From Klebsiella ornithinolytica NBRC 105727 = ATCC 31898 (GTDB taxonomy: Bacteria; Pseudomonadota; Gammaproteobacteria; Enterobacterales; Enterobacteriaceae), in the NCBI RefSeq assembly GCF_001598295.1, contig NZ_BCYR01000005.1, forward strand, positions 1 to 64,000: 64,000 nucleotides of DNA. The letters are read 5' to 3'. Below the pieces are notes generated by a model that searched no databases, had not been told where the DNA came from, and was given only the letters and a program-made list of their open reading frames with translations. Of the stretch, positions 57,473-64,000 are shown piece by piece; the stretch's first letter is position 1; the number at the start of each line of letters is the position of its first letter. Position numbers and translations under genes: made by a program.

Positions 57473-57979
57473 ATGTCACAAACCGTGCATTTCCAGGGCA
57501 ACCCCGTTTCTGTTCAGGGCACCATTCCGCAGGCTGGCGCTACCGCGCAGCCGTTTACGCTGGTCGCCAAAGATCTCTCTGACGTCGCGCTGAGCCAGTT
57601 CGCCGGCAAACGTAAAGTACTGAATATTTTCCCGAGCATCGATACCGGCGTTTGCGCGGCATCGGTTCGTAAATTTAACCAACTGGCCTCCGAGCTGGAT
57701 AACACCGTTGTGCTGTGCATCTCTGCCGACCTGCCGTTCGCCCAGTCTCGCTTCTGCGGCGCGGAAGGCCTGAACAATGTCGTCACCCTGTCCACGCTGC
57801 GCGCTCCGCAGTTCCTGGCCGATTACGGTGTCGCCATTGCAGCCGGTCCGCTGGCCGGTCTGGCCGCGCGTGCGGTGGTCGTTATTGATGAAAATGACCA
57901 GGTTGTTTACAGCCAGCTGGTGAACGAAATCACCGAAGAGCCGGACTACGATGCGGCCCTGGCTTCGCTGAAAGGCTAA
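57473..57979 (+). CDS. tpx: Tpx, thiol peroxidase
   Basis: 168 aa. Peroxidatic C61 ([14 protein letters not shown]) and resolving C95 (SRFCGAEGL), as in E. coli Tpx; C82 also present. Atypical 2-Cys peroxiredoxin reduced by thioredoxin; prefers alkyl hydroperoxides. Confidence 0.97.
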   Translation: MSQTVHFQGNPVSVQGTIPQAGATAQPFTLVAKDLSDVALSQFAGKRKVLNIFPSIDTGVCAASVRKFNQLASELDNTVVLCISADLPFAQSRFCGAEGLNNVVTLSTLRAPQFLADYGVAIAAGPLAGLAARAVVVIDENDQVVYSQLVNEITEEPDYDAALASLKG

Positions 57980-58031
57980 GACCACAAGCTATCCCGGAAA
58001 ATGGCGTCACCGCCGGCCTTCCGGCTACGTT

Positions 58032-58054
58032 AAGCCTCCGTTCTGCGGAGGCTT
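58032..58054. terminator. tpx terminator (bidirectional)
   Basis: AAGCCTCCG - TTCTG - CGGAGGCTT perfect 9-bp stem followed by TGTTTATTT on the plus strand, between tpx and the convergent AbrB-like gene. Confidence 0.8.
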
Positions 58055-58056
58055 GT

Positions 58057-59112
58057 TTATTTCTGCGGCGCATAGCGCGAAATCAAACGCGCAATCATCG
58101 GGCCGGTCAGCAAAATGGTAAACAGACGCAGCGTCTGCATCGCCATAATAAACGACATATCCGCCCGCGTACCTGCGGCAATAATCGCCACCGTATCCAG
58201 CCCGCCGGGGCTTGTCGCCAGATAAGCGGTCATAAAATCGAGCGGCAGCACCTGGGTCACCCCCAGCGCCAGCAGCGCACAAACCACAATCAGGCCGATA
58301 ATGGAGGCGATAATCTGCGGCAGCGTTTTCAGGGCCAGCAGGAAGATCTCTTTATTAAACTTTAGTCCAACGCTCCAGCCAATGGCGGCATATGCCAGCG
58401 CCAGCAGCCATTCAGGCAGCTCAAGCATCCACCAGCCCTCTCCCTGCACCACCGCGCCCGCCAGCATCGGGAATAGCATCGCACCGGACGGGAAACGCAT
58501 TCTCAGCCCCAGCCATCCCGCGACCATCGTCAGCAGCAGCGTCCACGGCAGCTGCCACGTCAATGGTGGAAACCAGACGATCTGCTGGGTCATCGCCTGC
58601 GCATCGCCGCCCAGGGCAAAACGCACCACCAGCGCCGCCGCGCCCGCGACAAACAGCACCCGCAGATACTGCATCAGGGCCACCAGCCGCACATCGGCGC
58701 CATACTCCTGCGCCATCACCACCATAGCCGACGCTCCGCCAGGCGAACTGCCCCACGCACCGGTCGCGCCGGGGAGCGCGCTATAGCGCACCAGCAGCCA
58801 CCCCGTCAGCGCGCTGACGGCAAGCGTGGAGAAGAGGATAAGCAGCACCAGCGGCCAGTGCCCGATGAGGACGCTAAAAACAGAGGGGGTTAAGGTGCGG
58901 GCAATCATGCAGCCGATAATGGCCTGAGCGGCAATAAAAAACGGCCGCGGAACGCGAATGCTCGCCCCGCGCAGACTCAACGTTATCCCGGCGATCATCG
59001 GCCCCAGCAGCAATGCCGCAGGCAGGTGCAGCCCGAACAGAACCCCGGAGAGTCCGGCAGAGAGTCCCAGCAGTTTCATCCACTGAAGCAGATGACCCGG
59101 CGAAGTTGACAT
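58057..59112 (-). CDS. AbrB-family (duplication) inner-membrane protein
   Basis: 351 aa, about 10 helices in two repeated halves, each with the PF05145 pattern (LLGPMIAGITLSLRG; LFPMLAGAVVQG). Contains WGSSPGGASAMVVMAQEYGAD and TSPGGLDTVAIIAAGT, the paired family motifs (one per half). Called AbrB or ammonia-monooxygenase-like, transport function unknown. It lies between tpx and tyrR, where E. coli K-12 has no such gene. Confidence 0.85.
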   Translation of the reverse strand: MSTSPGHLLQWMKLLGLSAGLSGVLFGLHLPAALLLGPMIAGITLSLRGASIRVPRPFFIAAQAIIGCMIARTLTPSVFSVLIGHWPLVLLILFSTLAVSALTGWLLVRYSALPGATGAWGSSPGGASAMVVMAQEYGADVRLVALMQYLRVLFVAGAAALVVRFALGGDAQAMTQQIVWFPPLTWQLPWTLLLTMVAGWLGLRMRFPSGAMLFPMLAGAVVQGEGWWMLELPEWLLALAYAAIGWSVGLKFNKEIFLLALKTLPQIIASIIGLIVVCALLALGVTQVLPLDFMTAYLATSPGGLDTVAIIAAGTRADMSFIMAMQTLRLFTILLTGPMIARLISRYAPQK

Positions 59113-59192
59113 CCGTATTCCTGGAAAAAGATGAAGAAAACTGAGTATATACAGAAGCGGGCGAAAGGTTGAAGCCTCTATGGCGTCAGATT

Positions 59193-59220
59193 GTCACCGG
59201 CCGCCTGAGCCGCCGGTGAC
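59193..59220 (-). terminator. possible tyrR terminator
   Basis: GTCACCGGC / GCCGGTGAC perfect 9-bp inverted repeat with a 10-base loop just past the tyrR stop. No T tract. Confidence 0.5.
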
Positions 59221-59225
59221 AGCGC

Positions 59226-60779
59226 CTACTCTTCGCCTTTCTTCTGGCTCAGACCGTATTCACGCAGCTTGTTGGCGATCGCGGTATGCGATACGCCGAG
59301 GCGCTTCGCCAGCTTACGGGTGCTCGGGAAGCTGCGATAAAGCTGGGTCAGCACCGAGCGTTCAAAGCGACGGGTAATGTCATCCAGCGACCCTTCCATC
59401 GCCTCTTCGCCAACCGGTAGCGAGGCCACATCGTGATCCGGCAACAGAATATCCTGCGGACGCATCTCATAGCCTTCGAGCTGGGTCAGCGCGCGGTAAA
59501 CCGCGTTCTTCAGCTGGCGAACGTTGCCAGGCCAGCTATAGCGGGTCAACACCGTGCTGAGGTCGGCGGAAAGCTTCGGTCGCGGGATCCCCTGTTCGTC
59601 GGCAAACCGGGAAACAAACAGCTCCGTCAGCGGAATGATATCCTGCGGACAGTCGCGCAGCGGCGGCAGGTAGAGGGTGAGCACGTTGAGGCGGTAGTAG
59701 AGATCCTCGCGGAATAATCCCTTCTGCACCAGCTCCACCAGATTTTTCTGCGTCGCGCAGATGACCCGCACGTCGACGTGAACTTCGTGATCTTCCCCGA
59801 CGCGCCGGAAGGTGCCGTCATTAAGAAAACGCAGTAGCTTGGTCTGCATACGCGGCGACATTTCGCCGATTTCATCCAGCAGGACCGAACCGCCGTTCGC
59901 CTGCTCAAAGAAGCCTTTTTTGCCTTGAATAGCGTCGCCAAACAGCTCGCTTTCCACCGCATCTTCCGGGATGGAGCCACAGTTCAGCGCCAGATAGGGT
60001 TTGTTTGCCCGCGGGCTGGCCAGATGGCAGGCGTGGGCGAGTAAATCTTTGCCGGTTCCGGTATCGCCGACGATCAGCAGCGGCGCGCTGAGCATCGCCA
60101 GCTTACGAGCCTGTTCGACGACATGGCGCATTTTCGGGCCGACGGCGAGGATTTGACTGAAGGCACTGGTGTCCTGCGTCGTCATGGTTTGCAGCTGACG
60201 CCCCATACGAACGGTGGAACGCAGCATCGCCACCGCACCGGTCAGGACCCGTTCGCCGTGTTCGCCTTCAAGGTAGACCGGGGTGATTTCCAACACGAAG
60301 TTCTGGCCGTTAACCACCACATGCTCGCTATGCGACTCCTGCGGGCTGCTCTCCAGCCAGCGCTGGACGTTAAAATCGGTAATTAACTGAGCGACCGGAT
60401 GATTGCGCAGCCGCTCCGGGCTCTGCGCAAACAGCTGGCAGCTGGCGGGGTTCGCCAGTTCAACCTTGCCTTTGGTGTCCAGCGACAGCACCGGCTCCGG
60501 CATCGCCACCAGCAGCGCGCTGAGCGCCAGGTGTTCACGTTCCGACGGCATCCACGGCACGGTACGCACGTCGGTGACGCCGGCAATCCGGCGGATTTCC
60601 GCCATCAGGCTGCTGAAGCTGGCAAACTCCAGCTCGGCAAAATTAAGATAAATTCGGCCAATGGGATCAATGTCGATGCCGCGCAGATCGATACCGCGGA
60701 GCACCAGCAAATCAAGCAATTCACGAGTCAGACCAAGACGGTCTTCACAAAAGACTTCAAGACGCATGGGAGTATTCAC
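59226..60779 (-). CDS. tyrR: TyrR, aromatic amino-acid regulator
   Basis: 517 aa (E. coli 513). ACT domain at the N-terminus (MRLEVFCEDRLGLTRELLDLL), PAS (LSLDTKGKVELANPASCQLF), AAA+ module with Walker A GDTGTGKDLLA and LDEIGEMSPRMQTKLLRFL, and C-terminal HTH KRLGVSHTAIANKLREYG. The GAFTGA loop is replaced (ELFGDAIQGKKGFFEQ), as known for TyrR, which works with sigma-70. Controls aromatic amino-acid biosynthesis and transport. Confidence 0.97.
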   Translation of the reverse strand: MNTPMRLEVFCEDRLGLTRELLDLLVLRGIDLRGIDIDPIGRIYLNFAELEFASFSSLMAEIRRIAGVTDVRTVPWMPSEREHLALSALLVAMPEPVLSLDTKGKVELANPASCQLFAQSPERLRNHPVAQLITDFNVQRWLESSPQESHSEHVVVNGQNFVLEITPVYLEGEHGERVLTGAVAMLRSTVRMGRQLQTMTTQDTSAFSQILAVGPKMRHVVEQARKLAMLSAPLLIVGDTGTGKDLLAHACHLASPRANKPYLALNCGSIPEDAVESELFGDAIQGKKGFFEQANGGSVLLDEIGEMSPRMQTKLLRFLNDGTFRRVGEDHEVHVDVRVICATQKNLVELVQKGLFREDLYYRLNVLTLYLPPLRDCPQDIIPLTELFVSRFADEQGIPRPKLSADLSTVLTRYSWPGNVRQLKNAVYRALTQLEGYEMRPQDILLPDHDVASLPVGEEAMEGSLDDITRRFERSVLTQLYRSFPSTRKLAKRLGVSHTAIANKLREYGLSQKKGEE

Positions 60780-60836
60780 CCTAAAAAGGCCAATGACGGA
60801 TGAATAATAGGACAGTTATTTGCTGGCGTGAAGATA

Positions 60837-60858
60837 GCTGTCAACAATTATTGACAGC
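60837..60858 (-). promoter_or_regulatory. palindrome with -35-like element upstream of tyrR
   Basis: GCTGTCAA - 6 bp - TTGACAGC is a perfect 8-bp inverted repeat about 60 bases before the tyrR start. On the minus strand its inner half supplies TTGACA; no strong -10 follows at 16-18 bp. It does not match the TyrR box TGTAAA-N6-TTTACA. Confidence 0.4.
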
Positions 60859-60926
60859 ATGGCGGAAAAACGGCCGTTATGGCGTAAAGATATCCGTTCA
60901 AAGCCCCGGGCGCCGGGGGAGATGTC

Positions 60927-60952
60927 CTAAAACCGCCGGTCGCCCGGCGGTT
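60927..60952 (-). terminator. Rho-independent terminator of ycjXF
   Basis: AACCGCCGG - 4-base loop - CCGGCGGTT, followed on the minus strand by TTT, just after the ycjF stop. Confidence 0.75.
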
Positions 60953-60964
60953 ATCAGAAGGCGA

Positions 60965-62026
60965 TCAGGGCTGCGGACCGCTTTTACTTTTTTGTAGCGT
61001 CTCTTTCAGCTGACCAATCAGTTCACGACGGAAATCGCCCAGCCGCGGTTTGTCGTCAGCGATCCACGGTAGCGGGCGACACAGCTCCATGGCCTTAATC
61101 CCCAGACGTGCCGTAAGCAGCCCGGCGCCAATCCCCTGCGCCGCACGCGCTGAAAGTCTGGCCGCCAGGTCCTGCGACATCCAGTCCATGCCCACTTCCC
61201 GCACCAGTTCGCTGGCGCCGGCAAAGGCGATATTCAGCAGCACCAGGCGGAACAGACGCAGGCGGCTGTAATAACCCAGCTCAATGCCATACAGCGTGGC
61301 GATGCGGTTGATCAGGCGTAAATTACGCCAGGCGATAAAGGCCATATCCACCAGCGCCAGCGGGCTGACGGCGATCATCAGCGTGGACTCCGCCGCCGAA
61401 CGGCTGATTTCCCGCCGCGCCTGGGCATCCAGCACCGGCTGCACCAGCTGCGCATACAGGCTGACCACTTCCCGATCGTTTTGCGCTTCATGAATCGCCG
61501 CATACCAACGCTGCAGCGCAGGATGCGCCTGATCAAGCCCGGCCTGCTGCGCCAGTTTCTCGCAAAACGCGCGCCCTTTTCCGACCGCGTGACTGTGCAT
61601 CAAATCCCGCGCCTCGTCGCGCTCATGGGCCCGCTGGCGCAGACGCCACAGTCGCCGCCATTCGGTCGCGACCGACCCAACACCGGCGCCGACAATCAGC
61701 GCTCCCGCCGCACAGCCGCCGAGCGCAATCCAGTCCTGGGTTTGCCAGGCGGTCAGGCTCCACTGTACGCCCTGCGCCACAACGCTGACGCCAAAAATAG
61801 CCAGACCGGCGCTGACCATGCGGCGCCATAAACTACGTTTTGGCGGCAGAACCGATTCGACCACCGCTTCTGCCGCCCCTTCGTCTTCCTCCAGCGCATC
61901 CACTCGCGCCGGGGCAAATTTCGCCGCTTCCGCGCCGTCAAAGGCACGTGCCGATTTCAGCGCCTCCATTTTCTCCGCTTCCAGCGGACCGTCGAAGTCG
62001 ATACGCGGTTTTAAGGGTTCGCTCAT
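60965..62026 (-). CDS. ycjF: YcjF, inner-membrane UPF0283 protein
   Basis: 353 aa. Acidic N-terminal cytoplasmic part, two TM helices at about 70-125 ([38 protein letters not shown]), helical C-terminal part with a third hydrophobic segment near 215-230. Overlaps ycjX by 4 bases. Linked to ycjX throughout enterics; role unclear. Confidence 0.94.
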   Translation of the reverse strand: MSEPLKPRIDFDGPLEAEKMEALKSARAFDGAEAAKFAPARVDALEEDEGAAEAVVESVLPPKRSLWRRMVSAGLAIFGVSVVAQGVQWSLTAWQTQDWIALGGCAAGALIVGAGVGSVATEWRRLWRLRQRAHERDEARDLMHSHAVGKGRAFCEKLAQQAGLDQAHPALQRWYAAIHEAQNDREVVSLYAQLVQPVLDAQARREISRSAAESTLMIAVSPLALVDMAFIAWRNLRLINRIATLYGIELGYYSRLRLFRLVLLNIAFAGASELVREVGMDWMSQDLAARLSARAAQGIGAGLLTARLGIKAMELCRPLPWIADDKPRLGDFRRELIGQLKETLQKSKSGPQP

Positions 62027-63426
62027 CGCAATTTATCTCCGATCAAAAATTCAAGCGCGGCATCCAGGCGGATATGCGGCAGCGGCTTATCGACGTCCAT
62101 CACCTGCGGACGGAAATTCTCAAACTGAAACCCCTGCTGCTGCCAGAACGCCTGACCCGGCAACCGGGCCGGAACCTCTCCGGGGTAGACGGTCAGCGGC
62201 TGACCGTCGCTCAGGCGGTTGCCGCGCAGCGCGGGGATCTTCTCGCCGTTAACCTCAATCAACCCGCTCTGCGTCGCCTGAATCGATGCCAGTCCCAGAC
62301 AATCCATACTGATGCCTTCGAACGCGGCATTCTGCCAGGCGTCCTGAATCAGCTGCTGCAGCAGAGAAACCATATTGCCGTGTTGATCGACGGTGACATG
62401 ATCGGCTTTGGTCGCGGCAAACAGCAGCTTGTCGATCACCGGGGAAAACAGACGGCGGAACAGGGTTCGCTGACCGTAATGGAAGCTCTGCATCAGCTGA
62501 GTCAGCGCCAGGCGCATATCGTTGAAGGCCTGCGGGCCGCTGTTCAGCGGCTGCAGGCAGTCCACCAGCACGATCTGGCGGTCAAAACGCAGGAAGTGGT
62601 CTTTGTAAAAGCCCTTAACCACTTTTTCGCAGTAATATTTAAAGCGTTCGCGCAGCATTCCGGCGTTGCTGTGTTTATCCGCCTGGGCCAGCTTCGCTTC
62701 ACCAATTGCGTCCACATCCGGCCAGGGGAAAAACTGCAGGGCCGGCGCCCCGGCCATATCTCCCGGCAGTACAAAGCGTCCCGGCTGAATAAAGTGCAGA
62801 CCTTCTCGTTTACAGGCATGCAGATACTCCGTCCACGCGGCGGCAATCTCCGCCAGACGGTTTTCATCCGCCGGTGCCAGCGGATCCAGCCCGTCACAGA
62901 GCTGACGCCAGCGGGCTGACCACGCCTCACGCTGCCCTTGCAGCAGGCCGGTCATCTGCCGCGACCAGCTGAGGTAGTCCTGCGCCAGCATCGGTAAATC
63001 AAGCAGCCACTCGCCCGGATAATCGACAATCTCCAGGTACAGCGTGGAGGTCTCTTTAAAATGGCGGAACAGCGATTCGCTGGAGCGGTAACGCAGCGCC
63101 AGACGAATTTCGCTCACTCCGCGGGTCGGCGTCGGCCAGACCGGCGGCGAACCGTACAGCTGCGCCAGCCCTTCATCATAGGTAAAACGCGGAATGCCGA
63201 AATCACGTTGCGGAACCCGTTTGACGCCAAGCAGGCGCTCTTCTCTCACCGCGCTAAGCAGCGGCAGGCGCGCCCCGGAGTGAATATTCAGCAGTTGATT
63301 GACCAGCGCGGTGATAAAGGCGGTTTTACCGCTGCGGCTCAGGCCCGTGACCGCCAGACGCAAATGGCGGTCAACGCCGCGGTTCACCAGCGCATTAAAT
63401 TCAGTTTTGAATCGCTTCATTGCCAT
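62023..63426 (-). CDS. ycjX: YcjX, P-loop NTPase (DUF463)
   Basis: 467 aa. Walker A in [32 protein letters not shown] resembles a switch/Walker B region; [10 protein letters not shown] and [10 protein letters not shown] resemble GTPase nucleotide motifs. Stress-induced in E. coli. Forms an operon with ycjF. Confidence 0.94.
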   Translation of the reverse strand: MAMKRFKTEFNALVNRGVDRHLRLAVTGLSRSGKTAFITALVNQLLNIHSGARLPLLSAVREERLLGVKRVPQRDFGIPRFTYDEGLAQLYGSPPVWPTPTRGVSEIRLALRYRSSESLFRHFKETSTLYLEIVDYPGEWLLDLPMLAQDYLSWSRQMTGLLQGQREAWSARWRQLCDGLDPLAPADENRLAEIAAAWTEYLHACKREGLHFIQPGRFVLPGDMAGAPALQFFPWPDVDAIGEAKLAQADKHSNAGMLRERFKYYCEKVVKGFYKDHFLRFDRQIVLVDCLQPLNSGPQAFNDMRLALTQLMQSFHYGQRTLFRRLFSPVIDKLLFAATKADHVTVDQHGNMVSLLQQLIQDAWQNAAFEGISMDCLGLASIQATQSGLIEVNGEKIPALRGNRLSDGQPLTVYPGEVPARLPGQAFWQQQGFQFENFRPQVMDVDKPLPHIRLDAALEFLIGDKLR

Positions 63427-63455
63427 CCTGTTATGCTCTGAAGGAAAGTGCTTTG

Positions 63456-63461
63456 ATTATA
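63456..63461 (-). promoter_or_regulatory. -10 element upstream of ycjX
   Basis: TATAAT on the minus strand, about 30 bases before the ycjX ATG. No good -35 at standard spacing. Confidence 0.4.
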
Positions 63462-63543
63462 AGCTATTAGGTGAGGATAAGTAGCAAGATTCCCGCCCGT
63501 GATGCCGGAGGCTGAGCGCTGATGGCATTCACCTCAGTGGCTG

Positions 63544-63563
63544 CGCGCAGGCGCGCCTGCGCG
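63544..63563. repeat. 20-bp perfect palindrome between pspD and ycjX
   Basis: CGCGCAGGCGCGCCTGCGCG, self-complementary, with a second small stem GATGCG-CCTGA-CGCATC at 63597-63613. Together they may terminate the psp operon. Confidence 0.55.
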
Positions 63564-63624
63564 AGTTCACCCCGTCCACCCCGTCGACGTCGGTACGATG
63601 CGCCTGACGCATCGCCTCGTTCGA

Positions 63625-63843
63625 TCATTTCATCCCGCGGGCAAAACGATTGGCCAGACGGCTGAGCAACGGTTCCAGCGCCACCGCCAGCAGCATTTTT
63701 AATGGCCGACGCGCCACCGATTTCACCGCCCAGCCGGCAACGCCCGCCGGGCCATAACGTAACGCGGTCAGCAGAACCAGCTTACCCGCGATTTTCAGGC
63801 CGGGTTTCACTTTTTGCCCCGCCTGCTGCCATTTTATATTCAT
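63625..63843 (-). CDS. pspD: PspD, phage-shock protein D
   Basis: 72 aa. [20 protein letters not shown], then [18 protein letters not shown] and [21 protein letters not shown], matching E. coli PspD closely. Peripheral inner-membrane protein of the psp envelope-stress operon, induced by PspF/sigma-54. Confidence 0.95.
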   Translation of the reverse strand: MNIKWQQAGQKVKPGLKIAGKLVLLTALRYGPAGVAGWAVKSVARRPLKMLLAVALEPLLSRLANRFARGMK

Positions 63844-63862
63844 GCGTGACCTCAGATTTCAG

Positions 63863-64000
63863 TTAGAGCTGGCGAAAACGGCTGCGTAACGTAAAGGTAT
63901 CCGACGTGACATAGCGTTCCATTTCGCGCAGGCGGCGTTCGCTGGCCGCCAGTTCTTGATCCGCCGCGGCCAGCAGCTCACCGCTGGTCGGCATTTTCTC
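63863..64000 (-). CDS. pspC: PspC, phage-shock protein C (3' part)
   Basis: The last 45 codons, running off the right edge: the end reads ERYVTSDTFTLRSRFRQL-stop, the PspC C-terminus with its coiled-coil segment before. 19 bases upstream of pspD. Inner-membrane sensor of the Psp response. Confidence 0.93.
   Translation of the reverse strand, partial: EKMPTSGELLAAADQELAASERRLREMERYVTSDTFTLRSRFRQL

Noticed and set aside
60837-60858. TyrR autoregulatory box
   Set aside because: The palindrome is perfect but does not match TGTAAA-N6-TTTACA, so it is not called a TyrR site.

Overview
The window comes from an enterobacterial chromosome. The last 10 kb is the classical block mppA / mpaA / ycjG / tpx / tyrR / ycjF / ycjX / pspD / pspC, with proteins close to those of Escherichia coli. 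The rest is accessory DNA whose gene content suggests Klebsiella, Raoultella or a close relative. The genus call is an inference from gene content and general sequence feel, not from a marker gene.

Layout. 0.1-2.3 kb: a LysR regulator divergent from an MFS transporter. 2.5-7.0 kb: an HxlR regulator with a clear inverted-repeat operator, followed by an EmrA/EmrB-type efflux pair and a FabF-like ketosynthase, apparently one operon. 7.4-9.5 kb: an AraC regulator convergent with a zinc alcohol dehydrogenase. 9.67-9.91 kb: a 241-bp deletion remnant of an IS3-family element. 9.9-12.3 kb: a MocR regulator divergent from a threonine-dehydratase-like enzyme, with perfect 11-bp direct repeats 21 bp apart between them. 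12.5-15.5 kb: a TrmO-like protein and a two-gene dehydrogenase/MFS unit.

15.9-24.1 kb is the most interesting part. An OmpR/CusR-type two-component system is followed by exported proteins: two flavodoxin-like proteins (one broken at an A7 tract), a DUF4405 cytochrome-b-like membrane protein, a cupin, a tandem carboxymuconolactone-decarboxylase-like protein, and two secreted alpha/beta hydrolases. I find the same box, GTCAG repeated at 11-bp intervals with a -10-like hexamer 15-16 bp after the start of the third repeat, before the two-component operon, before flavodoxin-1, before the cupin, and 14 kb away before a DUF1471 protein and a small MarA/SoxS-type regulator. This looks like an undescribed periplasmic redox or electrophile-stress regulon.

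24.3-33.7 kb: a galactitol-type PTS catabolic cluster on the minus strand (EIIA, EIIB, EIIC, FGGY kinase and zinc dehydrogenase; then GntR regulator, class II aldolase, HPr paralogue, SurE-like phosphatase and a second dehydrogenase), with a related operator-like sequence ahead of both units. 34-47.8 kb: a loose set of small-molecule redox genes (aldo/keto reductases, SDR/NmrA-like oxidoreductases, DJ-1 family, MdaB-like quinone reductase, ABM and CMD proteins) with their own LysR/AraC regulators. It contains two decaying aldo/keto reductases, one a tail joined to a truncated DJ-1 gene and one an in-frame internal deletion. 47.9-49.6 kb: umuDC with a perfect LexA box. 50-53.4 kb: AT-rich, gene-poor DNA with a 39-aa membrane protein, a DUF1398-like protein and a LuxR-type regulator. 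53.9-64 kb: the conserved mppA-to-psp block, with an AbrB-family membrane protein between tpx and tyrR and no pspE or ycjM-W genes between pspD and ycjX.
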